Positions 25,187-34,306 of a DNA stretch of 45,009 nucleotides are shown piece by piece. The notes beneath the pieces were generated by a model that did no database searches, had not been told where the DNA came from, and was given only the letters and a program-made list of their open reading frames with translations. The stretch comes from CAYZPB01 sp964551195 (lineage in GTDB: Bacteria > Bacillota > Bacilli > Tepidibacillales > Tepidibacillaceae): the NCBI GenBank assembly GCA_964551195.1, contig CAZKBI010000007.1:1-45009 (forward strand). The letters are read 5' to 3'. The stretch's first letter is position 1, and each line of letters starts with the position of its first letter. The translations under genes were made by a program, and so were the position numbers.

Positions 25187-26645
25187 AGATATTCGTGAAT
25201 ACTTTACTCTTATTGAGAGTAAAGGCTTGCTTAAGCGAATTACTACAGAGGTTGATCCCGAGCTAGAGATTGCTGAAATAACGGACCGTATTTCGAAATT
25301 GCCGGGTGGCGGTTACGCACTGATGTTTGAAAATGTTAAAGGTTACGATATGCCAATAGTAACTAATGCCCTTGGCTCGCTCGAGCGAATCTCTCTTGCT
25401 TTAGAAGTTTCTAAACTTGATGATATAGCTGATCGTTTATTAGAATTTCTAGATATTCCGACCGCTGCGACTTCGGGTGATACATCGATGTTTGCTAAAT
25501 TAAAAGCACTACCAAAACTGGCCGAAATTGGAAACTTTATGCCAAAGCTCGTTAAGAGCGGACCATGCCAGGATGTCGTGATAACTGAAGGTGCGGATTT
25601 AAATGATTTTCCTATTCTAAAAACCTGGCCACTCGATGGCGGGAAATTTATTACTTTGCCAATGGTCTTTTCTAAGGATCCAGAGACTGGTGCCCGCAAC
25701 TGCGGAATGTATCGCATGCACGTTTACGATGGGCAGACCACTGGCATGCACTGGCATAAGTTAAAAGACGGAGCAGCTCATGCTGAAAAACTTAGGAAAA
25801 TGGGCAAAACCAAATTAGAGGTTGCGGTTGCGATTGGATCTGATCCTGCTGTTATCTATTCCTCTGGTTCGCCACTACCACCAATGATCGATGAGATGAT
25901 TTTAGCTGGATTTCTGCGCAAAGCACCGGTTGAACTAGTAAAATGTAAAACAGTCGACCTTGAGGTTCCGGCCAATTCGGAAATAGTTCTGGAAGGCTAT
26001 GTTGATATCGATGATCTAAGGATGGAGGGACCCTTTGGCGATCATACTGGATTTTACTCGCTAGCGGATTTATATCCGACCTTCCACCTAACAGCGATTA
26101 CACATCGTAAAGATCCAATTTTTATGGCTACACTTGTCGGTAAACCACCGCAAGAGGATGTTTATTTGGGTAAAGTGACTGAGCGTCTTTTCTTGCCAGT
26201 TATTCAACTCGTTCTGCCTGAGGTAGTCGATTATAGTATGCCGGCCGAGGGCGTCTTTCATAATTGTGTAATTGTTTCTATTAAGAAAAAATATCCTTTT
26301 CATGCTGAAAAAGTGATGAATGCATTATGGGGCTTAGGACAGATGGCGCCAAGCAAGCTAATTATCATTGTTGATGAAGATGTTAATGTTCATGATTATT
26401 CTGAAGTAGCTTGGAGAGTATTTAGTAATATTGACCCCAAGCGCGACGTCGTTTTTACCCGTGGGCCATTAGATGATTTAGATCATTCTTCGCCAATCCA
26501 ATTTGCTGGTTCTAAAATGGGAATTGATGCGACAAGAAAGTTACTCGGTGAGGGACATGACCGAGAATGGCCGCCTGATGTTGAAATGTCAACGGAAATC
26601 AAAGAGTTAGTAGACCGAAAGTGGGGAGAGTATGGCATCAAGTAA
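25176..26645 (+). CDS. UbiD-family decarboxylase (MqnL-like)
   Basis: Prenyl-FMN-dependent (de)carboxylase family. ATG 25176 follows AGAGGGAG and gives 489 residues, close to E. coli UbiD. RNCGMYRMHVYDG, PPMIDEMILAGFLRK and EGPFGDHTGFYSLADLYP carry the conserved Arg and acidic residues of the active site. In the futalosine pathway a UbiD homologue (MqnL) decarboxylates a naphthoate after ring formation; the mqnA gene two places downstream makes that role likely here. No ubiX-type flavin prenyltransferase, which such an enzyme needs, is in the window. Another aromatic decarboxylation cannot be excluded. Confidence 0.9.
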   Translation: MAYKDIREYFTLIESKGLLKRITTEVDPELEIAEITDRISKLPGGGYALMFENVKGYDMPIVTNALGSLERISLALEVSKLDDIADRLLEFLDIPTAATSGDTSMFAKLKALPKLAEIGNFMPKLVKSGPCQDVVITEGADLNDFPILKTWPLDGGKFITLPMVFSKDPETGARNCGMYRMHVYDGQTTGMHWHKLKDGAAHAEKLRKMGKTKLEVAVAIGSDPAVIYSSGSPLPPMIDEMILAGFLRKAPVELVKCKTVDLEVPANSEIVLEGYVDIDDLRMEGPFGDHTGFYSLADLYPTFHLTAITHRKDPIFMATLVGKPPQEDVYLGKVTERLFLPVIQLVLPEVVDYSMPAEGVFHNCVIVSIKKKYPFHAEKVMNALWGLGQMAPSKLIIIVDEDVNVHDYSEVAWRVFSNIDPKRDVVFTRGPLDDLDHSSPIQFAGSKMGIDATRKLLGEGHDREWPPDVEMSTEIKELVDRKWGEYGIK

Positions 26646-27510
26646 GATTAGAGTTTTCTTGGAGATGATTAAATTTGAACATACAATTTTTGCATTGCCA
26701 TTTGCCTATTTAGGAATGGTAATTGGCAGCTATGAGAAATTTAATCAACTACCAAGTTGGAGCGAATTTTTGTGGATAACATTAGCCATGGTTGGTGCAC
26801 GTACCGCTGCCATGGCTTTAAATCGTTTGATTGATAGTGCGATTGATAAATCAAATCCGCGTACAGCAACACGAGCTATACCAGCTGGAAAACTAAGTAT
26901 TAAGGAAACAGTAATATTTGTTGCTATTTCATTATTTATATTTATAATAGCGACGTTTCAACTCTCGCCACTGGCGATTAAACTACTGCCAATTGCTCTT
27001 GTAATTCTTGTGTTTTATTCCTATACAAAACGATTTACTTGGTTGTGCCACTTTTTTCTGGGTGCAGCGATTGGTCTTGCGCCCATAGCAGCATGGATAG
27101 CAATAACTAACGAAATCACCTTTCCGGCAGTTGTACTTTACATTATTGTTGCATTATGGACTGCTAGCTTTGACATAATTTATGCCACGCAAGATGTAGA
27201 GTTTGACCGGGAGCACAGACTTCATTCGATACCAGTTCGCTTCGGTATTAGAAATTCTTTAATTATTGCTCGTGTTATACATGGGTTAACGATTCTGGGA
27301 TTGCTATTGTTCTATTTTCTAGTTGATGTCGGTATCTGGTATATAATAGGTGTGATAATTGCGAATTTTATTCTACATTATGAACATTCAATTATTTCGC
27401 CAACAGATTTATCACGCTTAAACACTGCATTTTTTACGATGAATGGGATTCTCAGTGTAGTAATTTTCTTGTTCACCTTTGTAGATATACTTGTTAAACT
27501 ATATTGGTGA
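26632..27510 (+). CDS. UbiA-family prenyltransferase (MqnP-like)
   Basis: Membrane enzyme that attaches the polyprenyl chain to an aromatic ring. It has 292 residues and about eight or nine membrane helices. The two aspartate-rich motifs are present: NRLIDSAIDKSNPRTATR and DVEFDREH. It resembles the 4-hydroxybenzoate or futalosine-route UbiA type more than MenA. The start ATG overlaps the ubiD-like gene by 14 bases with GGGGAGAG just before it. With HepS/HepT supplying the chain and MqnA in the same unit, prenylation of a naphthol precursor of menaquinone is the likely job. Confidence 0.9.
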   Translation: MASSKIRVFLEMIKFEHTIFALPFAYLGMVIGSYEKFNQLPSWSEFLWITLAMVGARTAAMALNRLIDSAIDKSNPRTATRAIPAGKLSIKETVIFVAISLFIFIIATFQLSPLAIKLLPIALVILVFYSYTKRFTWLCHFFLGAAIGLAPIAAWIAITNEITFPAVVLYIIVALWTASFDIIYATQDVEFDREHRLHSIPVRFGIRNSLIIARVIHGLTILGLLLFYFLVDVGIWYIIGVIIANFILHYEHSIISPTDLSRLNTAFFTMNGILSVVIFLFTFVDILVKLYW

Positions 27511-27545
27511 TCTTTTGTATTATTAGCTTCAGGAGGCGTTAGCAA

Positions 27546-28388
27546 ATGAGCCAGATTCAACTTGGCAGAATTTCATATAGTAACATGTGGCCGATCACTC
27601 ATTTTTTCGATGAGAGTATTTTTGCGGGTGAGGTTGACTTTATAGAACAGGTTCCCAATCAGCTGAACAAAAAGATGGCGGAAGGCGAGATCGATATTGG
27701 TGCAATTTCCTCTTTTGCTTATGCCGAAAATGCTGAGAATTATCTGATTCTGCCTAACCTTTCAGTAAGTTGCTATGGAAATATTGGTTCAATCTCTCTT
27801 TATCATAAGCTACAAATTGCTGAGTTAAACCAGCAGAAGGTTGCACTAACAAATACATCATTGACATCAGTAAATCTGTTGCGCATTATACTTGAGGAGT
27901 TCTATCGGGTTCAACCAGACTACATAACCGTTGCGCCAGTAATTGAAGAGATGATGAAGAATGCCCAAGCGGCTTTATTGATTGGCGATGAAGCCTTACT
28001 GGCCAGCTTAAGTCATAGTGAGAGGCCACTTTATCAACACTTAGATTTAGGAGCTGAGTGGCTGCAACAGACAGGGAAATGGATGGTATTTGCCCTTTAT
28101 GCAGTTCGCAAGGAGACTTATCTTAAATATCCAGAATTGGTTGAGCGAATTTACCGCGAATATATAAATAGCAAGGCACGGGGATATCAACAGATCGCGG
28201 AGATTATCGCAGCGGCACGTCAGCGCTATGGTGGTTCTGATGAATTCTGGCAGGGGTATTTTGCTGGATTATCGCATGACTTAACTGCCAAGCAACAGGA
28301 TGGGTTAAGTCATTACTATAAATTAGCCGTAAAAATCGGGGCATTGACTGCTGAGCCCGAGTTAGAAATTATTGATTTTGGGGACTAA
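27546..28388 (+). CDS. mqnA: Chorismate dehydratase MqnA
   Basis: First committed step of the futalosine route to menaquinone, dehydrating chorismate to 3-enolpyruvyl-benzoate. It has 280 residues with a periplasmic-binding-protein-like fold. LGRISYSNMWPITHFF at the start, then EVDFIEQVPNQLNKKMAEGEIDIGAISSF, and the WMVFALYAVRKETY strand are typical of the family. TCAGGAGGCG precedes the ATG. mqnB, mqnC, mqnD and mqnE are not in this window. Chorismate is made by aroC about 1.7 kb downstream. Confidence 0.92.
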   Translation: MSQIQLGRISYSNMWPITHFFDESIFAGEVDFIEQVPNQLNKKMAEGEIDIGAISSFAYAENAENYLILPNLSVSCYGNIGSISLYHKLQIAELNQQKVALTNTSLTSVNLLRIILEEFYRVQPDYITVAPVIEEMMKNAQAALLIGDEALLASLSHSERPLYQHLDLGAEWLQQTGKWMVFALYAVRKETYLKYPELVERIYREYINSKARGYQQIAEIIAAARQRYGGSDEFWQGYFAGLSHDLTAKQQDGLSHYYKLAVKIGALTAEPELEIIDFGD

Positions 28389-28416
28389 GCATAAATAATA
28401 TAATTAGGAGCCGAGA

Positions 28417-29382
28417 ATGACCTTAGAAGGTATTTATTTTGACATGCGAAAAGATTTAAAGGAAATTGAACGCGAGCTTGCTGACGCAATCAGAACTGAG
28501 CAGGATGTGCTTTACGATGCCTCTTATCAGCTGTTTAGAGCGGGTGGTAAGAGAATTAGACCGGTTTTTGTCCTCTTGGCTGGCAACTTCGGTAATTTCA
28601 ATTTCTCCAAACTAAAAACCGTTGCGGCATCACTCGAGTTAGTTCATATGGCAACGTTAGTTCACGATGATATTATTGATGATGCTGATCGTCGTCGCGG
28701 CAAGCTGACAGTTAAAGCAGAATGGGATAATCGGGTTGCGATGGCGACTGGCGATTACCTGCTAGCAAAATTTCTTCTACTAATTACCGAACTGGATAAT
28801 CCTGAATTACATCGATTAGTATCGCAGGCATTAGTAGAGATTGTGGAGGGAGAAATTGATCAGATTCGCGATTTAAACAAGTGGGATCTTTGCTTTCGAG
28901 AATATTTACGAAGGATTAAAAGGAAAACCGCTCTTTTAATTGCTCTTTCTACTCAACTTGGAGCCTTGGTAAGTGATGCTGATCCAGAGGTTGTTCGAAA
29001 CCTGTATAGATACGGTTATTATACGGGGATGGCTTTTCAGGTCATCGACGACGTGCTTGATTTTACTGGCACGACTGAAGAATTAGGGAAACCTGCCGGT
29101 AGCGACTTAAGGCAAGGGAATATCACCTATCCAGCACTTTACGCTTATAATTGTTCACCTGTATCTGGTCGCTTAAAAGAAATTATCTCTAGTGGTGAAA
29201 CTGGAGAGAATATTGATGAAATCATTCAATTAGTCAAGGATTCTGGTGGTATTGAACATGCTCAGATTCTCGCAAATAAATATCTCAGAAAGGCAGAAAG
29301 CGCTTTAGAGAAACTACCAGCAATTAAGGAAAGGGAAACACTCCATGCGATTAGTCAATTCATTGCTGACCGTACCTATTAA
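28417..29382 (+). CDS. hepT: Heptaprenyl diphosphate synthase component II
   Basis: Catalytic trans-prenyltransferase subunit that elongates with isopentenyl diphosphate to form the quinone side chain. It has 321 residues. The first aspartate-rich motif DDIID starts at D84 and the second, DDVLD, at D211; RAGGKRIRP binds the homoallylic substrate. Its partner HepS is the first gene of the unit. TAGGAG precedes the ATG. The exact chain length cannot be read from the sequence. Confidence 0.94.
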   Translation: MTLEGIYFDMRKDLKEIERELADAIRTEQDVLYDASYQLFRAGGKRIRPVFVLLAGNFGNFNFSKLKTVAASLELVHMATLVHDDIIDDADRRRGKLTVKAEWDNRVAMATGDYLLAKFLLLITELDNPELHRLVSQALVEIVEGEIDQIRDLNKWDLCFREYLRRIKRKTALLIALSTQLGALVSDADPEVVRNLYRYGYYTGMAFQVIDDVLDFTGTTEELGKPAGSDLRQGNITYPALYAYNCSPVSGRLKEIISSGETGENIDEIIQLVKDSGGIEHAQILANKYLRKAESALEKLPAIKERETLHAISQFIADRTY

Positions 29383-29477
29383 CTTTTGATTAAAGATTGA
29401 AGCAAGCTCACTTTTCTGATAAAATTTCTAAGGGCAATAAAGTGAATTATAATTTACATATAAAATGGGGGATAAAA

Positions 29478-29921
29478 ATGGAGAGAACTTTTTTAATGAT
29501 TAAGCCGGATGGAGTCCAACGCAATCTTGTTGGAACACTTGTCCAAAGATTTGAAGCGAAAGGCTATAAGTTGGTTGGTGCTAAGTTAATGCAGATTGAT
29601 CAGGTTTTAGCAAAACAACATTATGGAGAGCATAGTGAGCGTCCTTTTTTTGGTGAGCTTGTTGATTTTATAACGTCGGGACCGGTTTTTGCAATGGTCT
29701 GGGAGGGTGATAATGTTGTTGCTGTTGCTCGTGCCCTAATGGGTGCAACTAATCCGCAGGAAGCTGCTGCAGGAACAATTCGCGGCGATTATGCTGTATC
29801 GCTTGGAATGAATATTATTCATGGGTCGGATTCACTTGCTAGTGCAGAACGCGAAATCGACCTTTTCTTTAAACCGGAAGAGTTAGTTGATTACGAACGA
29901 GTGGTTGATAGCTGGGTATAA
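29478..29921 (+). CDS. ndk: Nucleoside diphosphate kinase
   Basis: Balances nucleoside triphosphate pools by phosphotransfer through a histidine. ATG 29478 follows GGGGGA and gives the usual 147 residues, starting MERTFLMIKPDGVQRN; an upstream TTG at 29397 only lengthens it with unrelated residues. The phosphoacceptor is H115 in NIIHGSDS. As in B. subtilis it follows hepT. The chemotaxis gene cheR that lies next in B. subtilis is absent. Confidence 0.97.
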   Translation: MERTFLMIKPDGVQRNLVGTLVQRFEAKGYKLVGAKLMQIDQVLAKQHYGEHSERPFFGELVDFITSGPVFAMVWEGDNVVAVARALMGATNPQEAAAGTIRGDYAVSLGMNIIHGSDSLASAEREIDLFFKPEELVDYERVVDSWV

Positions 29922-29932
29922 TTAGTAAGAGG

Positions 29933-29961
29933 GCTGCTAGTAGAAACTAGCAGCTTTTTTT
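29933..29961 (+). terminator. Terminator after ndk
   Basis: A 9-bp perfect stem (29933-29941 with 29946-29954, arm GCTGCTAGT) with a 4-base loop is followed by seven T. It ends the hepS-ndk unit. Confidence 0.92.
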
Positions 29962-30065
29962 AATATAATAGGTCTTAATTCATCGACTTATGTTATATTA
30001 TTAAGTTAAGTAGGTTTTTCACTAATTGATTATCAATCCAAAAAGAAAGAGTGGTGGCAAAAGTG

Positions 30066-31232
30066 ATGAGATTTCTTGACGCAGGTGAGTCGCACGGTAA
30101 ACAGCTTACTGCAATAATTGAGGGAGTCCCTAGCGGCTTTCCCTTGACTACGGAGTGGATAAATGGAGCCTTACAGAAGCGACAGCAAGGTTATGGCCGT
30201 GGTGCGCGGATGCAGATTGAACAGGATCAGGTGGAGATTGCAAGTGGAGTCCGTTTCGGCAAAACAATCGGCTCGCCAATCACTCTAGTTATAAAAAATA
30301 ATGATTATGAAAATTGGCAGGAAATTATGTCAGTCGATCTTGAGGATTATAGTAGTGTACAGGCGGTTAGTAAACCGCGGCCAGGGCATGCCGATCTTAG
30401 TGGTGGCATTAAATATAATCAAAAGGATTTACGGAATATTTTGGAGCGCTCTAGTGCGCGGGAAACAGCAATACGTGTTGCCGTAGGAGCTCTTGCGGAA
30501 CAGTTGCTTAAGCCTTTTGTGATAGAGCTATTCAGCCATGTTATTAATATTGGTGGAGTGCAGGCAAAGTCTTATAGCGAACTGACTGATATTTCGCTTG
30601 ATAAATTGCGTGAGCAGGTTACTAGATCTGAGGTTAAGTGCTTGGATGCCGAGTTGTCAAAGCAGATGATTAGGTTGATTGAAGAGGCAAAAGCTGATGG
30701 AGATACTTTAGGCGGAATTGTCGAAGTGGTGGCGTTTGGTCTACCAGTTGGCTTAGGTAGCCATGTTCACTGGGACCGGAAGTTAGACGCGAATCTAGCG
30801 CGAGCTATTATGAGTATTCAAGGCTTTAAAGGTGTAGAAATCGGGATCGGTTATCAAGCTGCTGCATTAGCAGGATCCGCGATGCATGATCCGATAAAGT
30901 GGAAGGATAACCGATTTTATAGGACAAGTAATAATGCTGGGGGAATTGAAGGTGGCATTTCAAACGGAGAGCCAATTATTATTTCTGGTGTGATGAAGCC
31001 GATACCTACGCTTTATGCTCCATTAAGCAGTGTTGATATAAAGAGCAAGGAGCCTTTTTTCGCTACGATTGAGCGCTCCGACATCTGTGCAGTTCCTGCC
31101 GCAAGTATTGTGGCACAGTATGTTACTGCTTGGGAGATTGCAAGGACTTTTTTCACTAAATTTGGTGGAGATTCGCTTGCGGAGATTAGACAGAACTATA
31201 ATAACTATTTAGAACAAATTAGTGAGTATTAA
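30066..31232 (+). CDS. aroC: Chorismate synthase
   Basis: Flavin-dependent last step of the shikimate pathway, from 5-enolpyruvylshikimate-3-phosphate to chorismate. ATG 30066 gives 388 residues starting MRFLDAGESHGKQL, as in the family; GTG 30051 is a less likely start. RPGHADLSGGIKYN and ERSSARETAIRVAVG are diagnostic. aroB and aroA follow almost without gaps, so the three form an operon. Chorismate is also the substrate of MqnA encoded just upstream. Confidence 0.97.
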   Translation: MRFLDAGESHGKQLTAIIEGVPSGFPLTTEWINGALQKRQQGYGRGARMQIEQDQVEIASGVRFGKTIGSPITLVIKNNDYENWQEIMSVDLEDYSSVQAVSKPRPGHADLSGGIKYNQKDLRNILERSSARETAIRVAVGALAEQLLKPFVIELFSHVINIGGVQAKSYSELTDISLDKLREQVTRSEVKCLDAELSKQMIRLIEEAKADGDTLGGIVEVVAFGLPVGLGSHVHWDRKLDANLARAIMSIQGFKGVEIGIGYQAAALAGSAMHDPIKWKDNRFYRTSNNAGGIEGGISNGEPIIISGVMKPIPTLYAPLSSVDIKSKEPFFATIERSDICAVPAASIVAQYVTAWEIARTFFTKFGGDSLAEIRQNYNNYLEQISEY

Positions 31233-31233
31233 G

Positions 31234-32322
31234 ATGAAATCACTTGCGATTAAGGTTGTGTCCACTGAACATAATTATAAGATCAATATTGGTCCCGGGA
31301 TTCGATCAGTTCTGCCGCAGTTTCTCGCTGAGCTGGAAATAACTGAAAGAACTCCGCTTTTGCTAGTGACTGATATTAATGTGGGCGAGCTATATTTGGA
31401 AGAAATTCTTCAATTACTTGAAGGATATAATATAAATAGTTATATGATAGCGGCGGGCGAGGAATCAAAATCGCTTAAGGAACTAGAAAATTTGACTCGC
31501 TATGCACTGGAGCAGCAACTAGATCGGTCGACAGTAGTCATCGCGTTTGGTGGCGGCGTAGTAGGTGATTTTGCAGGATTTTTTGCGGCAACTTTTATGA
31601 GGGGTCTGCGTTTTATCCAGATGCCGACAACCATTCTCGCACATGATAGCAGCGTCGGTGGCAAGCTTGCAGTTAATCATCAACTCGGCAAAAATATGCT
31701 AGGTGCCTTCCACCAACCGATTGCCGTGATTTATGATACGGAATTTCTTAAGACATTACCAGCTGAGCAGATTAAATCAGGTTTGGCCGAGCTACTAAAG
31801 CATGCCTTGATTGCTGATCCAAAATTAGTTTCCTGGCTCAAGCAGTATGCCACGCAGATACTAGCTTTAGATGTCGGGATTCTGACGGAAGCACTTTTTC
31901 GCGGAATTAGTATAAAGGTCGGAATCGTCTCGGCAGATCCGTCGGAGAAAGGTGTTAGGGGTTACCTTAACTATGGTCACACCCTAGGACACGCTCTAGA
32001 GACGGCTTCGAATTATCAGATTCTACATGGTGAGGCAGTTTCAATCGGGATTAGCTATGCTCTAGAACTCGCAGTCGATTTAGACTTGATAGCGGATAAT
32101 GTTAAGGAGCAGACACTAGCGCTTCTAACAAGCTATCAGCTACCAATTACAATTCCGGACAAATTTGCTGCAGCCGATATTTTAGAGATCATGAAAACGG
32201 ATAAAAAATCTCTGGCTGGCCAGATTCGCATGGTTCTACCAACCGAGATTGGTTCAGTCAGGCTTGTTACAGAAATTCCTGATGCTCTTCTACTGGAAGC
32301 AATAAACAAATTACGGAGATAA
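31234..32322 (+). CDS. aroB: 3-dehydroquinate synthase
   Basis: NAD- and metal-dependent cyclisation of DAHP to 3-dehydroquinate, second step of the shikimate pathway. ATG 31234, one base after the aroC stop, gives 362 residues. The NAD loop GGGVVGDFAGF, PTTILAHDSSVGGKLAVN, KNMLGAFHQP and the metal-binding GHTLGHALE with the later HGEAVSIG are all present. Its ribosome site is weak, which fits coupling to aroC translation. Confidence 0.96.
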   Translation: MKSLAIKVVSTEHNYKINIGPGIRSVLPQFLAELEITERTPLLLVTDINVGELYLEEILQLLEGYNINSYMIAAGEESKSLKELENLTRYALEQQLDRSTVVIAFGGGVVGDFAGFFAATFMRGLRFIQMPTTILAHDSSVGGKLAVNHQLGKNMLGAFHQPIAVIYDTEFLKTLPAEQIKSGLAELLKHALIADPKLVSWLKQYATQILALDVGILTEALFRGISIKVGIVSADPSEKGVRGYLNYGHTLGHALETASNYQILHGEAVSIGISYALELAVDLDLIADNVKEQTLALLTSYQLPITIPDKFAAADILEIMKTDKKSLAGQIRMVLPTEIGSVRLVTEIPDALLLEAINKLRR

Positions 32323-32333
32323 GTTGGTGTTTT

Positions 32334-33614
32334 ATGAAAATTAAGATTGAGCCGGCAAGAAGAGTAAATGGCAGAATCACGGTGCCTGGGGATAAATCGA
32401 TTTCGCATCGAGCAATCATGCTTGGTTCAATCGCCAAGGGTAAATCGTCAGTCAGCGGTTTTCTTAATGGCGCCGATTGCTTAAATACCATTAAAATTTT
32501 TCGTCAACTTGGCGTAGAAATTCAACAGGTTGATTCTACCAGTTATACTGTAATGGGAAAGGGCAAGGAGTTAACTATGCCTAAAGTTGCAGTCTTAGAC
32601 GTCGGGAACTCTGGGACAACAATTCGTCTGACGACGGGAATACTTGCTGGTCAGTGTTTTAACAGTATATTAAGTGGAGATGCATCGATTATAGAGCGGC
32701 CGATGAATAGAATTATTGATCCGCTTAGCCAGATGGGTGCACACATTATGAGTGAACAAGGCTATGCACCTCTTAAGATATCTTCTAGTTCATTACAGGG
32801 TATCGATTATAAGAATCCGATTGCTAGCGCACAGGTTAAATCAGCAATACTATTAGCTGGTTTATACGCAGATGGATCCACAAACGTAACCGAACCATGG
32901 CGTTCACGCGATCACACAGAAAAATTGCTTAGTTTTTATGGAGCAGATATTAAAGTGTGTGGTAAAAAGATAACTGTTAATCCAACTGGTGAGCTCTTAG
33001 GACAGGAATTACTGATTCCTGGCGATTTTTCTTCAGCGGCTTATTTTGTTGTCGCAGCATTACTTTTGCCAGGTAGTGAATTACTAATAGAGAATGTTGG
33101 AGTTAATCCAACTCGTACTGGTCTACTTGACGTAATTAAACGGATGGGTGGCGATATCGAGCTTTTGAACCAACGATATTTCGGTGAAGAAGAGGTAGCA
33201 GATATTCTCATCAGGGGGAGCGAGCTTGTAGCTACCGAAATTTCCGGGCAGTTAATTCCTCGTTTGATTGATGAATTGCCTCTGGTTGCCTTACTTGCAA
33301 GTCAGGCTCATGGAGAGAGTAAGGTTAGTGATGCAGCAGAACTCCGTGTAAAGGAAACTGATCGAATTGAGACGATTGCAAGCGAATTGGCCAAACTTGG
33401 GATCCAACTTGTAACTAAGCCGGATGGTTTCTCCCTTGTCGGGAAACAAGCGATAAAAAGTGGTTCAGTATTTTCGCATGGTGATCATAGGATTGCTATG
33501 ACATTGGCGGTTGCTGGTTTATTAGCGCCAGCAGGTGTAGAGATTGCGGGGGCTGAGGCAATTAAGATATCTTACCCAGAATTTTTTGTGGATTTAGCGA
33601 AAATTGTAAAATAA
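32334..33614 (+). CDS. aroA: 3-phosphoshikimate 1-carboxyvinyltransferase (EPSP synthase)
   Basis: Adds enolpyruvyl from PEP to shikimate-3-phosphate. It has 426 residues. PGDKSISHRAIMLG, GNSGTTIRLTTGILAGQ, ERPMNRIIDPLSQMGA, the catalytic-region RVKETDRIETIASEL and SHGDHRIAMTLAVAGL are present and resemble Bacillus enzymes. It follows aroB by 11 bases. No tyrA, hisC or trp genes follow, unlike the long aromatic supraoperon of B. subtilis. Confidence 0.97.
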   Translation: MKIKIEPARRVNGRITVPGDKSISHRAIMLGSIAKGKSSVSGFLNGADCLNTIKIFRQLGVEIQQVDSTSYTVMGKGKELTMPKVAVLDVGNSGTTIRLTTGILAGQCFNSILSGDASIIERPMNRIIDPLSQMGAHIMSEQGYAPLKISSSSLQGIDYKNPIASAQVKSAILLAGLYADGSTNVTEPWRSRDHTEKLLSFYGADIKVCGKKITVNPTGELLGQELLIPGDFSSAAYFVVAALLLPGSELLIENVGVNPTRTGLLDVIKRMGGDIELLNQRYFGEEEVADILIRGSELVATEISGQLIPRLIDELPLVALLASQAHGESKVSDAAELRVKETDRIETIASELAKLGIQLVTKPDGFSLVGKQAIKSGSVFSHGDHRIAMTLAVAGLLAPAGVEIAGAEAIKISYPEFFVDLAKIVK

Positions 33615-33637
33615 ATCTCGTATTTTGCTTTTTGTGC

Positions 33638-33667
33638 TTGTTAAAAGCTACTCAAGTATTCTATAAT
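33638..33667 (+). promoter_or_regulatory. Predicted sigma-A promoter for the ECF sigma unit
   Basis: TTGTTA at 33638-33643 and a perfect TATAAT at 33662-33667 are 18 bases apart, 75 bases before the sigma gene. No ECF-type AAC / CGT promoter pair was recognised, so autoregulation is not evident. Confidence 0.6.
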
Positions 33668-33742
33668 AGAAAAGATAGGAATAGTATTTTCTTTTATAGA
33701 TATTGGTTAGGACTTAAATAGGTTAGTGAAGGAGAGTTCCCA

Positions 33743-34306
33743 GTGACAGACTCGCAATTGATTCGTTTAATCAAAGAGGGCGATATCAATCTTTATTCAG
33801 AGTTGATTAATCGTTATGAAAAAAAATTGACTAACTTTATCGCTAACATTCTTAAGGGTACACAGATTACTGAGTACGCTGAGGATATCTGTCAAGAAGC
33901 CTTCTATAAGGCCTATCGAAGTTTACATACTTTCCGAGATGAAGAGGCAAGTTTCTCAACATGGCTATATACAATTGCACGCAACACTACTTTAAGCGAG
34001 TTGCGCAAACTGCAGACTGTTGAGGTATCACTAGATGATATGCTGCCAAATACGCAGGTTTCTAATCTACTTTTGCCTGAACAAGAGTTGTTACGTAATG
34101 AACGCGTTAATAAAGTCAGAGAGGCAATTAATGAACTACCAGAAAAGCAACGCACGGTTATTATTCTGCGTGAATACGAGCAGATGGAATATAGTGAAAT
34201 TGCCCATGTTGTTGGGTCGAGTGTTAGTGCAGTAAAATCGTTATTGTTTAGAGCTCGATCAGGCATTAAATTTAAACTTGAGGATTACGAAGGAGTTAAA
34301 GGATAG
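33743..34306 (+). CDS. ECF-family RNA polymerase sigma factor
   Basis: Group 4 (extracytoplasmic function) sigma factor. It has 187 residues with no region 1 or 3. Sigma region 2 spans about 10-80 (YAEDICQEAFYKAYRSLHTF and FSTWLYTIARNTTLSELRK). Region 4 spans about 125-178 (LPEKQRTVIILREYEQMEYS and a helix-turn-helix ending VSAVKSLLFRAR). GTG 33743 follows GAAGGAGAG. The next gene starts directly after the stop and probably encodes its membrane regulator. It is not evidently SigX, which in B. subtilis follows resE. The regulon cannot be predicted. Confidence 0.93.
   Translation: MTDSQLIRLIKEGDINLYSELINRYEKKLTNFIANILKGTQITEYAEDICQEAFYKAYRSLHTFRDEEASFSTWLYTIARNTTLSELRKLQTVEVSLDDMLPNTQVSNLLLPEQELLRNERVNKVREAINELPEKQRTVIILREYEQMEYSEIAHVVGSSVSAVKSLLFRARSGIKFKLEDYEGVKG

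Noticed and set aside
25343..25717. 124-residue reverse-strand frame inside the ubiD-like gene
   Set aside because: Shadow of a conserved coding region; composition mirrors the forward codons and no family is recognised.
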